DNA of 64,000 bases from Billgrantia antri (lineage in GTDB: Bacteria; Pseudomonadota; Gammaproteobacteria; Pseudomonadales; Halomonadaceae), in the NCBI RefSeq assembly GCF_019430905.1, contig NZ_JAHYCA010000006.1, forward strand, positions 310,001 to 374,000. The letters are read 5' to 3'. The translations under genes were made by a program, and so were the position numbers. Positions 47,519 through 55,751 of the stretch are shown here, in pieces; positions within the stretch are counted from its first letter, which is position 1; each line of letters begins with the position of its first letter. The notes under the pieces are model-generated. The model was given only the letters and a program-made list of their open reading frames with translations. It was not told where the DNA came from and did no database searches.

Positions 47519-48508
47519 TCAGTTCAGCTTACGCTCTGCGGGGATCTCGTAGCCGTTCTCCTCGTACCAACGCACAGCGCCCGGATGGAAGGGCAGTACC
47601 TTGTTCTTGTCGAGGTTCTCGGGAATGCTGTTGGCCGCGCTGCGGTGGATCTCACGCATGCGGTCGTTGTTCTCCATGCTCAACTTGGTGACTTCATAGA
47701 TGAAGTCTTCCGGCAAGTCGCAGCCGGCAATCGTGAAGTTCCACATGGAGACGGCGCGAGCATCCTCTTCGAGAGTTTCGTAGGTGCTGGCCGGGATCTG
47801 GAAGGCCGATACCGGGAAGCTCTCGATGATCTGCTGCTGCTCTTCCTCGGTGAACTCGATGATGTTCACGTCGGTTTGCACCTCGAGCTGGCTCACCGCG
47901 GGGACCGGGATGCCGGCGGCGAAGGCGATGACGTCCAGCAGCCCGTCCTGCAACTGTCCACCCAGGTCATTCCAGCCGCCGTTGCGACGCTCGAAATTCA
48001 CGCCCAGCTCTTCGAGGATGCGCGGGAAGTAGGTATCGGAGGTGGAGGCCGCCGGGCCGAAGCCGATCCGAGCGCCGTCGGGAATCTCCGAGATGCTGGT
48101 GATGCCGGAATCTGCCAACGTGGTAATGGAGAAAGGCGTCTCGTACATCGGGAAGAGTGCGCAGACGTTATCCATGGATACGCCCGGGGCCAGCGGGCTC
48201 TCACCGGCCAGTGCCTCGGCGGCCGGGCCCATGGTGGTCAGGCCTAGGGCGATGTCGCCAGTGTGTACCAGCGCCAGGTTCTGGTTGGGGCCGCCGGTGA
48301 CTTCGCCGCCGCCGGAAATGCCCAGCTCGTCGGCGATCAGATTGGCCCAGCCCGAACCGTAGACGAAGTAGGTGCCACCCTGGCTGGCTGTGCCCACGGT
48401 GAAGTTACTCGGCCAGTCGGAGCGGTCCTGGGCCGAGGCCGAGGCCGCGGCGAGCACAAGGGCGCTGGCCAGGGTTCCGGTGAGCACTTTGGGAGTGACG
48501 TTGCGCAT
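47519..48508 (-). CDS. TAXI family TRAP solute-binding protein
   Basis: A 329-residue periplasmic binding protein with a signal peptide cleaved after ASA at about 26. The mature part starts WPSNFTVGTASQGGTYFVYGSGWANL, the TAXI signature (type III TRAP receptor), followed by TGGPNQNLALVHTGDIALGL and RIGFGPAASTSDTYFPRIL. It delivers a dicarboxylate-like ligand to the fused permease downstream. A sigma-54 element about 125 bases upstream suggests a dedicated activator. Confidence 0.95.
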   Translation of the reverse strand: MRNVTPKVLTGTLASALVLAAASASAQDRSDWPSNFTVGTASQGGTYFVYGSGWANLIADELGISGGGEVTGGPNQNLALVHTGDIALGLTTMGPAAEALAGESPLAPGVSMDNVCALFPMYETPFSITTLADSGITSISEIPDGARIGFGPAASTSDTYFPRILEELGVNFERRNGGWNDLGGQLQDGLLDVIAFAAGIPVPAVSQLEVQTDVNIIEFTEEEQQQIIESFPVSAFQIPASTYETLEEDARAVSMWNFTIAGCDLPEDFIYEVTKLSMENNDRMREIHRSAANSIPENLDKNKVLPFHPGAVRWYEENGYEIPAERKLN

Positions 48509-48630
48509 GGCTATCTCCGTTGCATTTGTGGTTATACATCAGCGGCCTTTCGACACGCTGGACATTCAGTATGGTGCAGAATATGCCCTGGCGCGGTGAG
48601 TGCCGGGCTAGCGTTTGGCATAGGGGATAT

Positions 48631-48647
48631 AGCAGGCGGCGTGCCAC
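48631..48647 (-). promoter_or_regulatory. Sigma-54 promoter of the TAXI TRAP operon
   Basis: On the minus strand GTGGCACGCCGCCTGCT matches YTGGCACG-N4-TTGCW with exactly 10 bases between GG and GC. Predicted start near 48621, about 113 bases before the binding-protein gene. Confidence 0.75.
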
Positions 48648-48688
48648 TTTCTTTTTTACCGAACCACAACAACACGTTGCTGCTCTCT

Positions 48689-48708
48689 GATTCGACCAAG
48701 GTCGAATC
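48689..48708 (-). promoter_or_regulatory. Probable activator site (UAS) for the TAXI TRAP promoter
   Basis: GATTCGACC-AA-GGTCGAATC is a perfect 9-bp inverted repeat with centre about 78 bases upstream of the predicted transcription start. A second, looser repeat GTGCGG-N11-CCGCAC lies at 48751-48773. Both fit an enhancer-binding protein such as DctD. Confidence 0.6.
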
Positions 48709-48799
48709 CTGCTGCCTGAGTCGGGGCTGGAGTCCCGCACACACGAGCCGGTGCGGCATGTGGAAATCCGCACACTTTCGATCGTCTGGAATGCAGGTC

Positions 48800-50521
48800 T
48801 CAGGGTGGAGAGGGTTCCACCAGGGCGGCTATCAGGCGGCTGGCCTGGTGCAGGTCGTTCATCAGGCTGGAAGCGAGCCAGGGATCCAGATGGTGGGAGC
48901 GGAGCCGCCTGGCCATCACTTCCTGCCAATGGCGGCGGACCTCATCGATGGGGGCGGCGATCGTCTGGCCTTCCTGCTCATCGGCGAGCCGGTTGAGGCC
49001 GGTTGCCACGGCCAGGCGCAGGTCATCGTGCGCCTCGCGCAAGGGGCTCATTCGCGCCGAGTGGCGCAACAGGCTTCGCTGCAGGACTTCGCCGAAACGC
49101 AGGGCTTCCACCATGCGTAAGGTGCGCGATTGCAGCATTTCCAGGCGTTGCTGCTGGGCTTCGGTAAGCGGCACGTCGATACGTGCCTGGAAGGTGAGAA
49201 TCTCGGTCAACAGGGGCTTGATGCGCTCGTGGTAGCGAGCATTCACCAGTGGCCAGGCGTCGGGGGCGATGGGAGCCTCCACGCTGCGACGCTCGGGAGA
49301 GTGCCCGATCACTTCCGCACTGGGCATGAGTATGGCACTGCACAGCAGGTGGTAGGCGCGCCGGTCGAGGCGTCGGCACTCCTGCTCCATGGCATTGACG
49401 GCCGTGTCGGCGTGATTGAGGGCCGCCGGATCGAGATAGCGCGCCTGGGTCGGCAACAGCCGCGTAGGCTCGGGGAAGCGGCGCTCGAGAAAGGCAGCCA
49501 GGCGTGAAATCCAGGGCAATATCAGTACGATGCCGAGCAAATTGAACAGCGTGTGGAACAAGGCCAGCTTGAGCGGCCAGGCCGTTTCGGCCAGCCCCGC
49601 CAGCTCGGCGATGGCATCCACCAGCCAGGCCAGCGGTACCAGCAGCGCCAGTGCCACCACGGCGGTCACCAGATTGAAGATCACGTGAGCGCCGGCCAGG
49701 CGCCGCGCGGCGACGCCCGCCGACAAGGCGCCCAGCACGGCAGTCACGGTAGTGCCGATATTGGCGCCGATGGCGATGGCCAGTGCGGGCAGGTAGGGCA
49801 GCTGGCCTGAGGCCAGGGCGGTCAGGGTGAGCAGCAGCGTGGCATGGCTCGACTGCATCACCACGGTGGCGACGACGCCGACCATCACGAACAGCGGCCA
49901 ATGCCACAGCCGGTCGGCGCCCAGCGCATCCAGGCGAATCCCATCCTGCCAGCTTTCGAAGCCCAGTTTCATGAAGTCGATGCCGAGGAACAGCAGGCCG
50001 ATGCCCAGCAGCAACCCCGCGATGCCGACCGTGACACCGCTGAGCCGATAGCGACCGAGCAGGCCGAGGGCGAGTAGCGGCATGGCGTAGTGTGCCAGAT
50101 CGAAGCGCAGACCGAATGCCGCGATCAACCAGGCACCCGTGGTCGTGCCCAGGTTGGCGCCGAACAGCAGCGCGATGGCACCGGGCAGGGCGATCAGGCC
50201 GGCGCTGACGAAGGACATCGTCAGTAGGGTAACCAGCGAACTGGACTGGACCAGGGTGGTGGCCAGCGCGCCCACCCCGATGGCTCGCCCGGTGTGGCGC
50301 GTGGCGGCATGCAGCCAGCGGTCAAGGGTGCCGCCGGAGAGCCGCTTGATGGCTTCTTCCAGCAGGGTCATGCCCCACAGAAACAGGCCCAGGCCGGCGA
50401 ACAGGGTGGCGAGATCGGGGCGTGACAGCAACAGGGCCGCCGCTGCCGCCAGGCCGAACAGTTCCAGGCGTTGCCGCCTGGCAGAGCGTTGCCCGGTGCC
50501 GGGGGTGGTTGTGCCCGCCAA
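48800..50521 (-). CDS. Na/Pi cotransporter family protein with PhoU-like tail
   Basis: A 573-residue protein read from TTG 50521, the only start that follows the stop of the preceding gene (TGA-GC-TTG); a longer frame begins inside that gene. Two NptA repeats carry the QSSS-type motifs TTLVQSSSLVTLLTM and VVMQSSHATLLLTL near residues 90 and 230, with GANLGTTTGA and GANIGTTVTA. About eight to nine membrane helices (35-375) are followed by a cytosolic PhoU-like helical region. It takes up phosphate with sodium. The TTG start and 2-base gap imply translational coupling. Confidence 0.9.
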   Translation of the reverse strand: MAGTTTPGTGQRSARRQRLELFGLAAAAALLLSRPDLATLFAGLGLFLWGMTLLEEAIKRLSGGTLDRWLHAATRHTGRAIGVGALATTLVQSSSLVTLLTMSFVSAGLIALPGAIALLFGANLGTTTGAWLIAAFGLRFDLAHYAMPLLALGLLGRYRLSGVTVGIAGLLLGIGLLFLGIDFMKLGFESWQDGIRLDALGADRLWHWPLFVMVGVVATVVMQSSHATLLLTLTALASGQLPYLPALAIAIGANIGTTVTAVLGALSAGVAARRLAGAHVIFNLVTAVVALALLVPLAWLVDAIAELAGLAETAWPLKLALFHTLFNLLGIVLILPWISRLAAFLERRFPEPTRLLPTQARYLDPAALNHADTAVNAMEQECRRLDRRAYHLLCSAILMPSAEVIGHSPERRSVEAPIAPDAWPLVNARYHERIKPLLTEILTFQARIDVPLTEAQQQRLEMLQSRTLRMVEALRFGEVLQRSLLRHSARMSPLREAHDDLRLAVATGLNRLADEQEGQTIAAPIDEVRRHWQEVMARRLRSHHLDPWLASSLMNDLHQASRLIAALVEPSPP

Positions 50522-50523
50522 GC

Positions 50524-50769
50524 TCAGTGGCCCCTGGGGTCGAGGATCCTCACGGGCTGAATGGTATTGCGCTGCTGCTCCTCGCGCTCGCGGTTGACGC
50601 GGGTTTCCAGCTCGGCAGTCGTTTCGTCCTCGATTGCTGCCTGCTCGAAGAAGTCGCAGCTGACGCAATCACGATAGCGCACGCCGTGCTGTTCCCAGGC
50701 GCGGATGCGGTCCATCTCGCCGCAGCGGGGGCAGACGGCGCCGGCGATGAAGCGTTTCTGAACGGCCAT
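50524..50769 (-). CDS. YheV-family putative metal-binding protein
   Basis: An 81-residue protein starting at ATG 50769. Two CxxC pairs, CPRCGEMDRIRAWE and CVSCDF, form a small zinc ribbon (DUF2387, YheV). The remainder is an acidic and then basic helix with many Glu/Arg, ending in VRILDPRGH. In E. coli yheV is a small gene of unknown role. It is between prlC and the Na/Pi cotransporter, all on the minus strand, probably one transcript. Confidence 0.87.
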   Translation of the reverse strand: MAVQKRFIAGAVCPRCGEMDRIRAWEQHGVRYRDCVSCDFFEQAAIEDETTAELETRVNREREEQQRNTIQPVRILDPRGH

Positions 50770-50840
50770 GAAGACTCCGTGTGTCTGCCACCGGGCGCGG
50801 TGGCCAATGCCGCTTACCATACCGCGCCCGGTCGTTGCTG

Positions 50841-52892
50841 TCAGGCGGCCCGAATGCCGCTGTGCCGCAGCAGCGGCTCGACGCTGGGCTCGCGGCCGCG
50901 GAAGGCACGGAACAGCTCCGCGGCATCGCGGGCGCCACCCTGCTCGAGGATCTCGCTGCGGAAGCGGCGTCCGGTGTCGGAATCGAAGATGCCGGCCTCC
51001 TCGAAGGCGCTCCAGGCATCGGCGGAGAGCACTTCGGCCCACTTGTAGCTGTAGTAACCTGCCGCATAGCCACCGGCGAAGATATGGCTGAAGCCGTTCT
51101 GGAAGCGGTTGAAGCCGGCCTTCGGGACGACCGAGACGGCATCGCGTACCTCGTCGAGCAGGGTCTGCACCTCGGCCGCCGTGGGCGCGCTGAGCTCATG
51201 ATGGAGGCGCAAGTCGAACAGCGAGAACTCGAGCTGGCGCACCAGGCCCATGGCCGACTGGAAGTTCTTGGCCGCCTGTAGGCGCTCCAGCAGCTCGGCG
51301 GGCAGCGGTGCGCCGCTATCGACGTGGCCGGCGATCAGATCGAGACCCTCGCGCTCCCAGCAGTAGTTCTCCATGAACTGGCTGGGTAGTTCCACCGCAT
51401 CCCAGGCCACGCCGTTGATGCCGGACACCTCGGCCACGGTCTGGCGGGTCAGCATGTGGTGCAGGCCATGGCCGAACTCATGGAACAGGGTGGTGACTTC
51501 GTCGTGGGTCAGCAGCGCCGGCCGGTCGCCCACCGGACGGGTGAAGTTGCAGGTCAGGTAGGCCACCGGCAGCTGCAGGCCGCCATCCTCGCGGCGACGG
51601 CGCACCCGGCACTCGTCCATCCAGGCGCCGCCGCGCTTGCCCTCGCGGGCGTAGAGGTCGAGGTAGAAACCGGCAATCGGCTCACCGTGCTCGAGAATGC
51701 GGAAGTAGCGGACTTCGGGATGATAGCGGGGTGCGTCGAGAGCTTCTTCGACGCTGACGCCGTAGAGTCGCTCGACCACCTGGAACAGGCCGTCGACCAC
51801 CCGCGGTGCCGGGAAGTAGGGTCGCAACTGCTCTTGGGAAATGGCGTGGCGTGCCTCGCGCAGCTTCTCGCTGGCATAGCCGACATCCCATGGCGCCAGC
51901 TCGGCGAGGCCCAGTGTCTCGTGCGCATAGGCCTCCAGTTCGGCGAATTCTTGCCGTGCCTGGGGCACTGCGCGGCGGGCCAGATCGTCGAGGAAATCCA
52001 GCACTTGGCGGGGGGATTCGGCCATCTTGGTCACCAGTGACAGTTCGGCATAGCTGGCGAAACCGAGCAGCTCGGCCAATTCGTGGCGCAGGGCCAGTGT
52101 CTCCTCGATGATCGGCGCGTTGTCATACTCGCCGGCATGGGGGCCCTGATCCGAGGCGCGGGTAACGAAGGCGGTATACACCTCGCGGCGCAGCTCGCGA
52201 TCCTCGGCGAAGGTCAGCACTGGATAGAAGCTAGGGAAGTCGAGGGTGATGCGATAGCCCTTTACGCCCTTGGCTTCGGCATTGGCGGCCAGGGTCGCCA
52301 GGGCGCTTTCCGGCAGCCCGGCCAGCCTCGCTTCATCCTCGAGGTCCTTGTGCCAGGCCTGGGTCGCATCCAGCAGCTGGTTGGAAAAGGTGTTGGAGAG
52401 TTCCGACAGGCGCGACTTGATCTCGCCATAGCGACGCTTCTTCTCCGCCGGTAGATCCACGCCGGCGAGGCGGAAGTCGCGCAGGGTATTGTCGACGCAG
52501 CGACGCTGCGCCTCGTCCAGCTGCGCCCAGGCCGGCCCCTCCTTGAGGGACTGCCAGGCACGGAACAGTCCCTCGTGCTGGCCGAGCCAGGTGCTGTAGT
52601 CCGAAAGCTTGCCCAGGCAGGCCTGATACGCCTCGCGCAGGGCAGGCGAGTTCATGGTGCCATTGAGGTGCGACACCGGCGACCAGGCTTGGGACAGCCG
52701 GTCGTTGAGCGCCTCGAGCGGAGCGGCCAGGCTCTCCCAGGTCGGCGCCTCCCGCTGTGCTCGCTCGACCAGCGCCTCGGTGCTGGTGCGATTGTCGGCA
52801 AGCAGCTTGTCGATCGCCGGTACCACGTGCTCCGGCTTGATCTCGTCGAAAGGGGGCAGCTCATGGGACTCGAGCAGCGGATTGTGGGGCAT
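50841..52892 (-). CDS. prlC: Oligopeptidase A
   Basis: A 683-residue M3 zinc metallopeptidase. The active site is HEFGHGLHHM near residue 470 with zinc ligands in HExxH and a later Glu. LPPFDEIKPEHVVPAIDKLL is the typical start. It degrades signal peptides and other oligopeptides in the cytosol. ATG 52892 is the start, since the GAGGTG ribosome site covers the alternative GTG at 52898. It precedes the yheV-like and Na/Pi genes. Divergent from the NSS symporter gene. Confidence 0.96.
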   Translation of the reverse strand: MPHNPLLESHELPPFDEIKPEHVVPAIDKLLADNRTSTEALVERAQREAPTWESLAAPLEALNDRLSQAWSPVSHLNGTMNSPALREAYQACLGKLSDYSTWLGQHEGLFRAWQSLKEGPAWAQLDEAQRRCVDNTLRDFRLAGVDLPAEKKRRYGEIKSRLSELSNTFSNQLLDATQAWHKDLEDEARLAGLPESALATLAANAEAKGVKGYRITLDFPSFYPVLTFAEDRELRREVYTAFVTRASDQGPHAGEYDNAPIIEETLALRHELAELLGFASYAELSLVTKMAESPRQVLDFLDDLARRAVPQARQEFAELEAYAHETLGLAELAPWDVGYASEKLREARHAISQEQLRPYFPAPRVVDGLFQVVERLYGVSVEEALDAPRYHPEVRYFRILEHGEPIAGFYLDLYAREGKRGGAWMDECRVRRRREDGGLQLPVAYLTCNFTRPVGDRPALLTHDEVTTLFHEFGHGLHHMLTRQTVAEVSGINGVAWDAVELPSQFMENYCWEREGLDLIAGHVDSGAPLPAELLERLQAAKNFQSAMGLVRQLEFSLFDLRLHHELSAPTAAEVQTLLDEVRDAVSVVPKAGFNRFQNGFSHIFAGGYAAGYYSYKWAEVLSADAWSAFEEAGIFDSDTGRRFRSEILEQGGARDAAELFRAFRGREPSVEPLLRHSGIRAA

Positions 52893-52960
52893 GCGCACCT
52901 CGGGTTGCAGTGGGCGGGTTGGCGGAATAGCAATTAGATGCGGCCGTCGGCGACCGGTTT

Positions 52961-52980
52961 CAATCCCGCCATGGGGATTG
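52961..52980. promoter_or_regulatory. Inverted repeat between prlC and the NSS symporter
   Basis: CAATCCC-N6-GGGATTG lies in the 143-base divergent region. It could be an operator or a leader hairpin; no regulator gene is adjacent. Confidence 0.4.
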
Positions 52981-53035
52981 GTGGCGGCGGGCCGGCCTGA
53001 TAGGCTTGCGCCTCCACGAAAGTCGAGGTGACGGC

Positions 53036-54376
53036 ATGAACGAAACCCTGGAGCGCTGGAGTACGCGGCGGGCCTTCATTCTGGCGGTGACGGGCGCGGC
53101 AGTGGGGCTGGGCAACATCTGGCGCTTCCCGTACATCACCGGTGAAAACGGGGGGGCCGCTTTCCTGATGCTCTACGTGGTCTTCGTGCTGCTGCTGGGG
53201 CTGCCGGTGATGATGGCGGAAATCATGATCGGCCGCGCCGGGCGGCGCGCGCCCATGCAGTCATTGGCGCACTTGGCCGGCCAGGCCGGGGCCAGCCCTT
53301 ACTGGCGATTGCTGGGGCTGTTCGGTGCCTTCACCGTGTTCTGCATTCTGTCGTTCTACTCGGTGGTCTCGGGTTGGTCCATCGAGTTTCTCATCTCGGC
53401 AGTCAACGGCGACTTCGACGGGCGCAGTGCCGCCGAGATCGCGGCCGGCTTCGAGAGCTTCCTCGGTGACCCGGGCCGCATGACCTTCAACCACACGCTG
53501 TTCCTGTTCATGACCATGACGGTGGTTGCGGCGGGTGTCGCCAAGGGCCTCGAGCGTCTCAATAACCTGTTGATGCCGCTGCTCTATCTCTTGCTGGCAC
53601 TGCTTGCCGGCTACGCCGCTACCACCGACGGGTTCGGCACGGCGCTGATCTGGCTGTTCCGGCCGGACGTTTCCGCCATCACGCCGCAGGTGGTGATGCA
53701 CGCCATGGGGCACGCCTTTTTCACCCTGGCGGTAGGCGCCTGCGCCCTGATGGCCTACGGTGCCTACATGCCCGAGCGTCAAAGCCTGCCGCGTGCGGCC
53801 GGGGCGGTAGCCGTCCTCGATGTCAGCGTGGCGCTGCTGGCCGGTATTGCCATCTTCTCGGTGGTCTTCAGTCAGGGTATGGATCCCGGCGAGGGACCGG
53901 GGCTGATGTTCGTCACCCTGCCCATCGCCTTTGCCGAGCTGCCCTGGGGGGCGCTGTGGCTCAGCGTGTTCTTCCTGCTGCTGCTGCTGGCTACCTGGAC
54001 TTCGTCGATCAACCTGGCCGAGCCCATGGTCGCCACCCTGCAAGGGCTGGGACTGAGCCGCGGCAAGGCCGCTGCGCTGATCGGCGTCTCCGTGTGGCTG
54101 GTGGGGCTGCTGTCGGTGCTGTCGTTCTCGACCCTGGCCGAATGGCGCCCCCTCTTCGGCATGACCCCCTTCGATCTGGTCACCACCATTCCCACCGAGA
54201 TCTTCCTGCCGGTAGGTGGGCTGCTGATCGCCACCTTTGCTGTACGGATCATGCCGCGCGAGGAGGCGCAGGCCGCCCTGGGGGCCGGCGGGGCAGGCTT
54301 TCGCCTGTGGCACTTGGTGGTACGCTGGGTTTCGATCCCCCTGGCGGCCGTGGTGCTGATGGCCGGGCTGTTGTAA
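53036..54376 (+). CDS. NSS-family sodium-dependent amino acid symporter
   Basis: A 446-residue LeuT-fold transporter starting at ATG 53036 (GAGGTG upstream). The first helix has GAAVGLGNIWRFPYITGENG, the sodium and substrate site hallmark of NSS proteins. About 11-12 helices follow and YERF-like loops are missing, as is common in bacteria. Substrate is probably a neutral amino acid (Leu, Trp, Tyr) but cannot be set. It is a standalone gene, 43 bases before the carbonic anhydrase gene. Confidence 0.94.
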   Translation: MNETLERWSTRRAFILAVTGAAVGLGNIWRFPYITGENGGAAFLMLYVVFVLLLGLPVMMAEIMIGRAGRRAPMQSLAHLAGQAGASPYWRLLGLFGAFTVFCILSFYSVVSGWSIEFLISAVNGDFDGRSAAEIAAGFESFLGDPGRMTFNHTLFLFMTMTVVAAGVAKGLERLNNLLMPLLYLLLALLAGYAATTDGFGTALIWLFRPDVSAITPQVVMHAMGHAFFTLAVGACALMAYGAYMPERQSLPRAAGAVAVLDVSVALLAGIAIFSVVFSQGMDPGEGPGLMFVTLPIAFAELPWGALWLSVFFLLLLLATWTSSINLAEPMVATLQGLGLSRGKAAALIGVSVWLVGLLSVLSFSTLAEWRPLFGMTPFDLVTTIPTEIFLPVGGLLIATFAVRIMPREEAQAALGAGGAGFRLWHLVVRWVSIPLAAVVLMAGLL

Positions 54377-54419
54377 ACCACTGGATGCGACCGGCCCAAG
54401 TGCCGGCCTGGAGACATGC

Positions 54420-54983
54420 ATGAGCGCGAACGATCCTATCCGTAGCTGGCAGGGCACGCGGCCTACCCTGGGCGCAAGGGTCTATGTCGACCCGGCCAGT
54501 GTGGTGCTGGGCGATGTGGTGCTGGGTGATGACTGCTCGGTCTGGCCCATGGCAGTGGTTCGGGGCGACATGCACCGTATCCGCATCGGGGCTAGGACCA
54601 GCGTGCAGGATGGCAGCGTGCTGCACATTACCCACGCCAGCGATTTCAATCCCGGCGGCTTTCCCTTGACCATCGGCGACGACGTTACTATCGGCCACAA
54701 GGCGATCCTGCACGGCTGCACCCTGGGTAGCCGAATCCTGGTGGGGATGGGTGCCATCGTCATGGACGGAGCGGTCGTCGAAGATGAGGTGATCATCGCT
54801 GCCGGTGCCGTGGTGACGCCGGGCAAGCGTCTCGAGGGCGGCTTCGTCTATGCCGGGAATCCGGCCAAGGCGCTGCGCCCGCTCAAGGACAAGGAGCGAG
54901 CCTTCTTTCCTTATACCGCGGGCAACTACGTGAAGCTGAAGGACCAGTACCTGGCCGAGTGTGGCGAGGCATCTGAAGAGTAA
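54420..54983 (+). CDS. Gamma-type carbonic anhydrase family protein (YrdA-like)
   Basis: A 187-residue left-handed beta-helix protein with hexapeptide repeats. Metal ligands are predicted in HITHASD and IGHKAILHGC (His residues), and GMGAIVMDGAVVEDE is characteristic. The family includes YrdA and archaeal Cam carbonic anhydrases; many bacterial members have unknown or weak activity. It ends SVLxxx-like FFPYTAGNYVKLKDQYLAE, as in YrdA. Confidence 0.93.
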   Translation: MSANDPIRSWQGTRPTLGARVYVDPASVVLGDVVLGDDCSVWPMAVVRGDMHRIRIGARTSVQDGSVLHITHASDFNPGGFPLTIGDDVTIGHKAILHGCTLGSRILVGMGAIVMDGAVVEDEVIIAAGAVVTPGKRLEGGFVYAGNPAKALRPLKDKERAFFPYTAGNYVKLKDQYLAECGEASEE

Positions 54984-55079
54984 CGCCACGCCTCCCTTTT
55001 ATAACGACAAGTCTTTGTTTTTCTGCGCCGGGCAAGCAATAATCTGTTTTTTTATCCAGTTACTTGGGGTTTGCCCGGC

Positions 55080-55751
55080 ATGGCCGACTTTCGTACCCAT
55101 CTCAGTGCCGCCGTGGGTGGCGGTGTCCTGCTGGCCGTTGCCGGCTGGCAGGGCGGGCTCTGGACTCTGGGGGAGGCACTGCCGCTCGGTGCCTTGACCG
55201 CCTTCGGCGGCATCCTGCCCGACATCGACGCCGACCACTCCCATGCCGTGCGTCTGATCTTCAATACCATGGCCGTGATGGTGGTGGCAGTGGGCGTGCT
55301 CCTGCTCCATGCCCAGCTCGAGCCAGGGGCACTGCTGATGGTGTGCGGCGGGCTCTATATCGGGGTGCGTCTCGTGCTCAGTCCGATTTTCAAGCGTTTT
55401 TCCGTGCACCGCGGCATCTGGCATTCGCTGTTGGCCGCCGCGCTGTGCGGGCTGGCGACCAGCGTTGCCGGCTATCAGTGGCTAGGCCAGCCGGCCTGGC
55501 TCGCCTGGGCCCAAGGGGTGGCGCTGCTGCTGGGCTATTGCATCCACCTGCTGCTCGACGAACTCTACAGCGTGGATCTTACCGGTGCGCGGCTCAAGCG
55601 CTCCTTCGGCACCGCCCTCAAGCTGTTCGACTACCGCGAGCCAGGCAACTCACTGCTCATGCTGCTGATTGCGGCAAGCCTGCTACCCTGGCTGCCATCA
55701 TGGACGTCCCTGGAGGAACTGTGGGCTCAGGGGATTACCTTGTGGCGGTAG
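55080..55751 (+). CDS. YdjM-like membrane-bound metal-dependent hydrolase
   Basis: A 223-residue protein with several hydrophobic helices and conserved HxxxD-type residues: DFRTHLSAAV, ILPDIDADHSHA and FSVHRGIWHSL, then HLLLDELYSVD. This is the LexA-regulated-membrane-hydrolase (YdjM/DUF457) pattern, likely binding a metal in the membrane. Substrate unknown. ATG 55080 is preferred over TTG 55071; the leader can form a 9-bp hairpin between 55027-55035 and 55071-55079 that spans the ribosome site. It overlaps the dctD stop by 25 bases. Confidence 0.82.
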   Translation: MADFRTHLSAAVGGGVLLAVAGWQGGLWTLGEALPLGALTAFGGILPDIDADHSHAVRLIFNTMAVMVVAVGVLLLHAQLEPGALLMVCGGLYIGVRLVLSPIFKRFSVHRGIWHSLLAAALCGLATSVAGYQWLGQPAWLAWAQGVALLLGYCIHLLLDELYSVDLTGARLKRSFGTALKLFDYREPGNSLLMLLIAASLLPWLPSWTSLEELWAQGITLWR

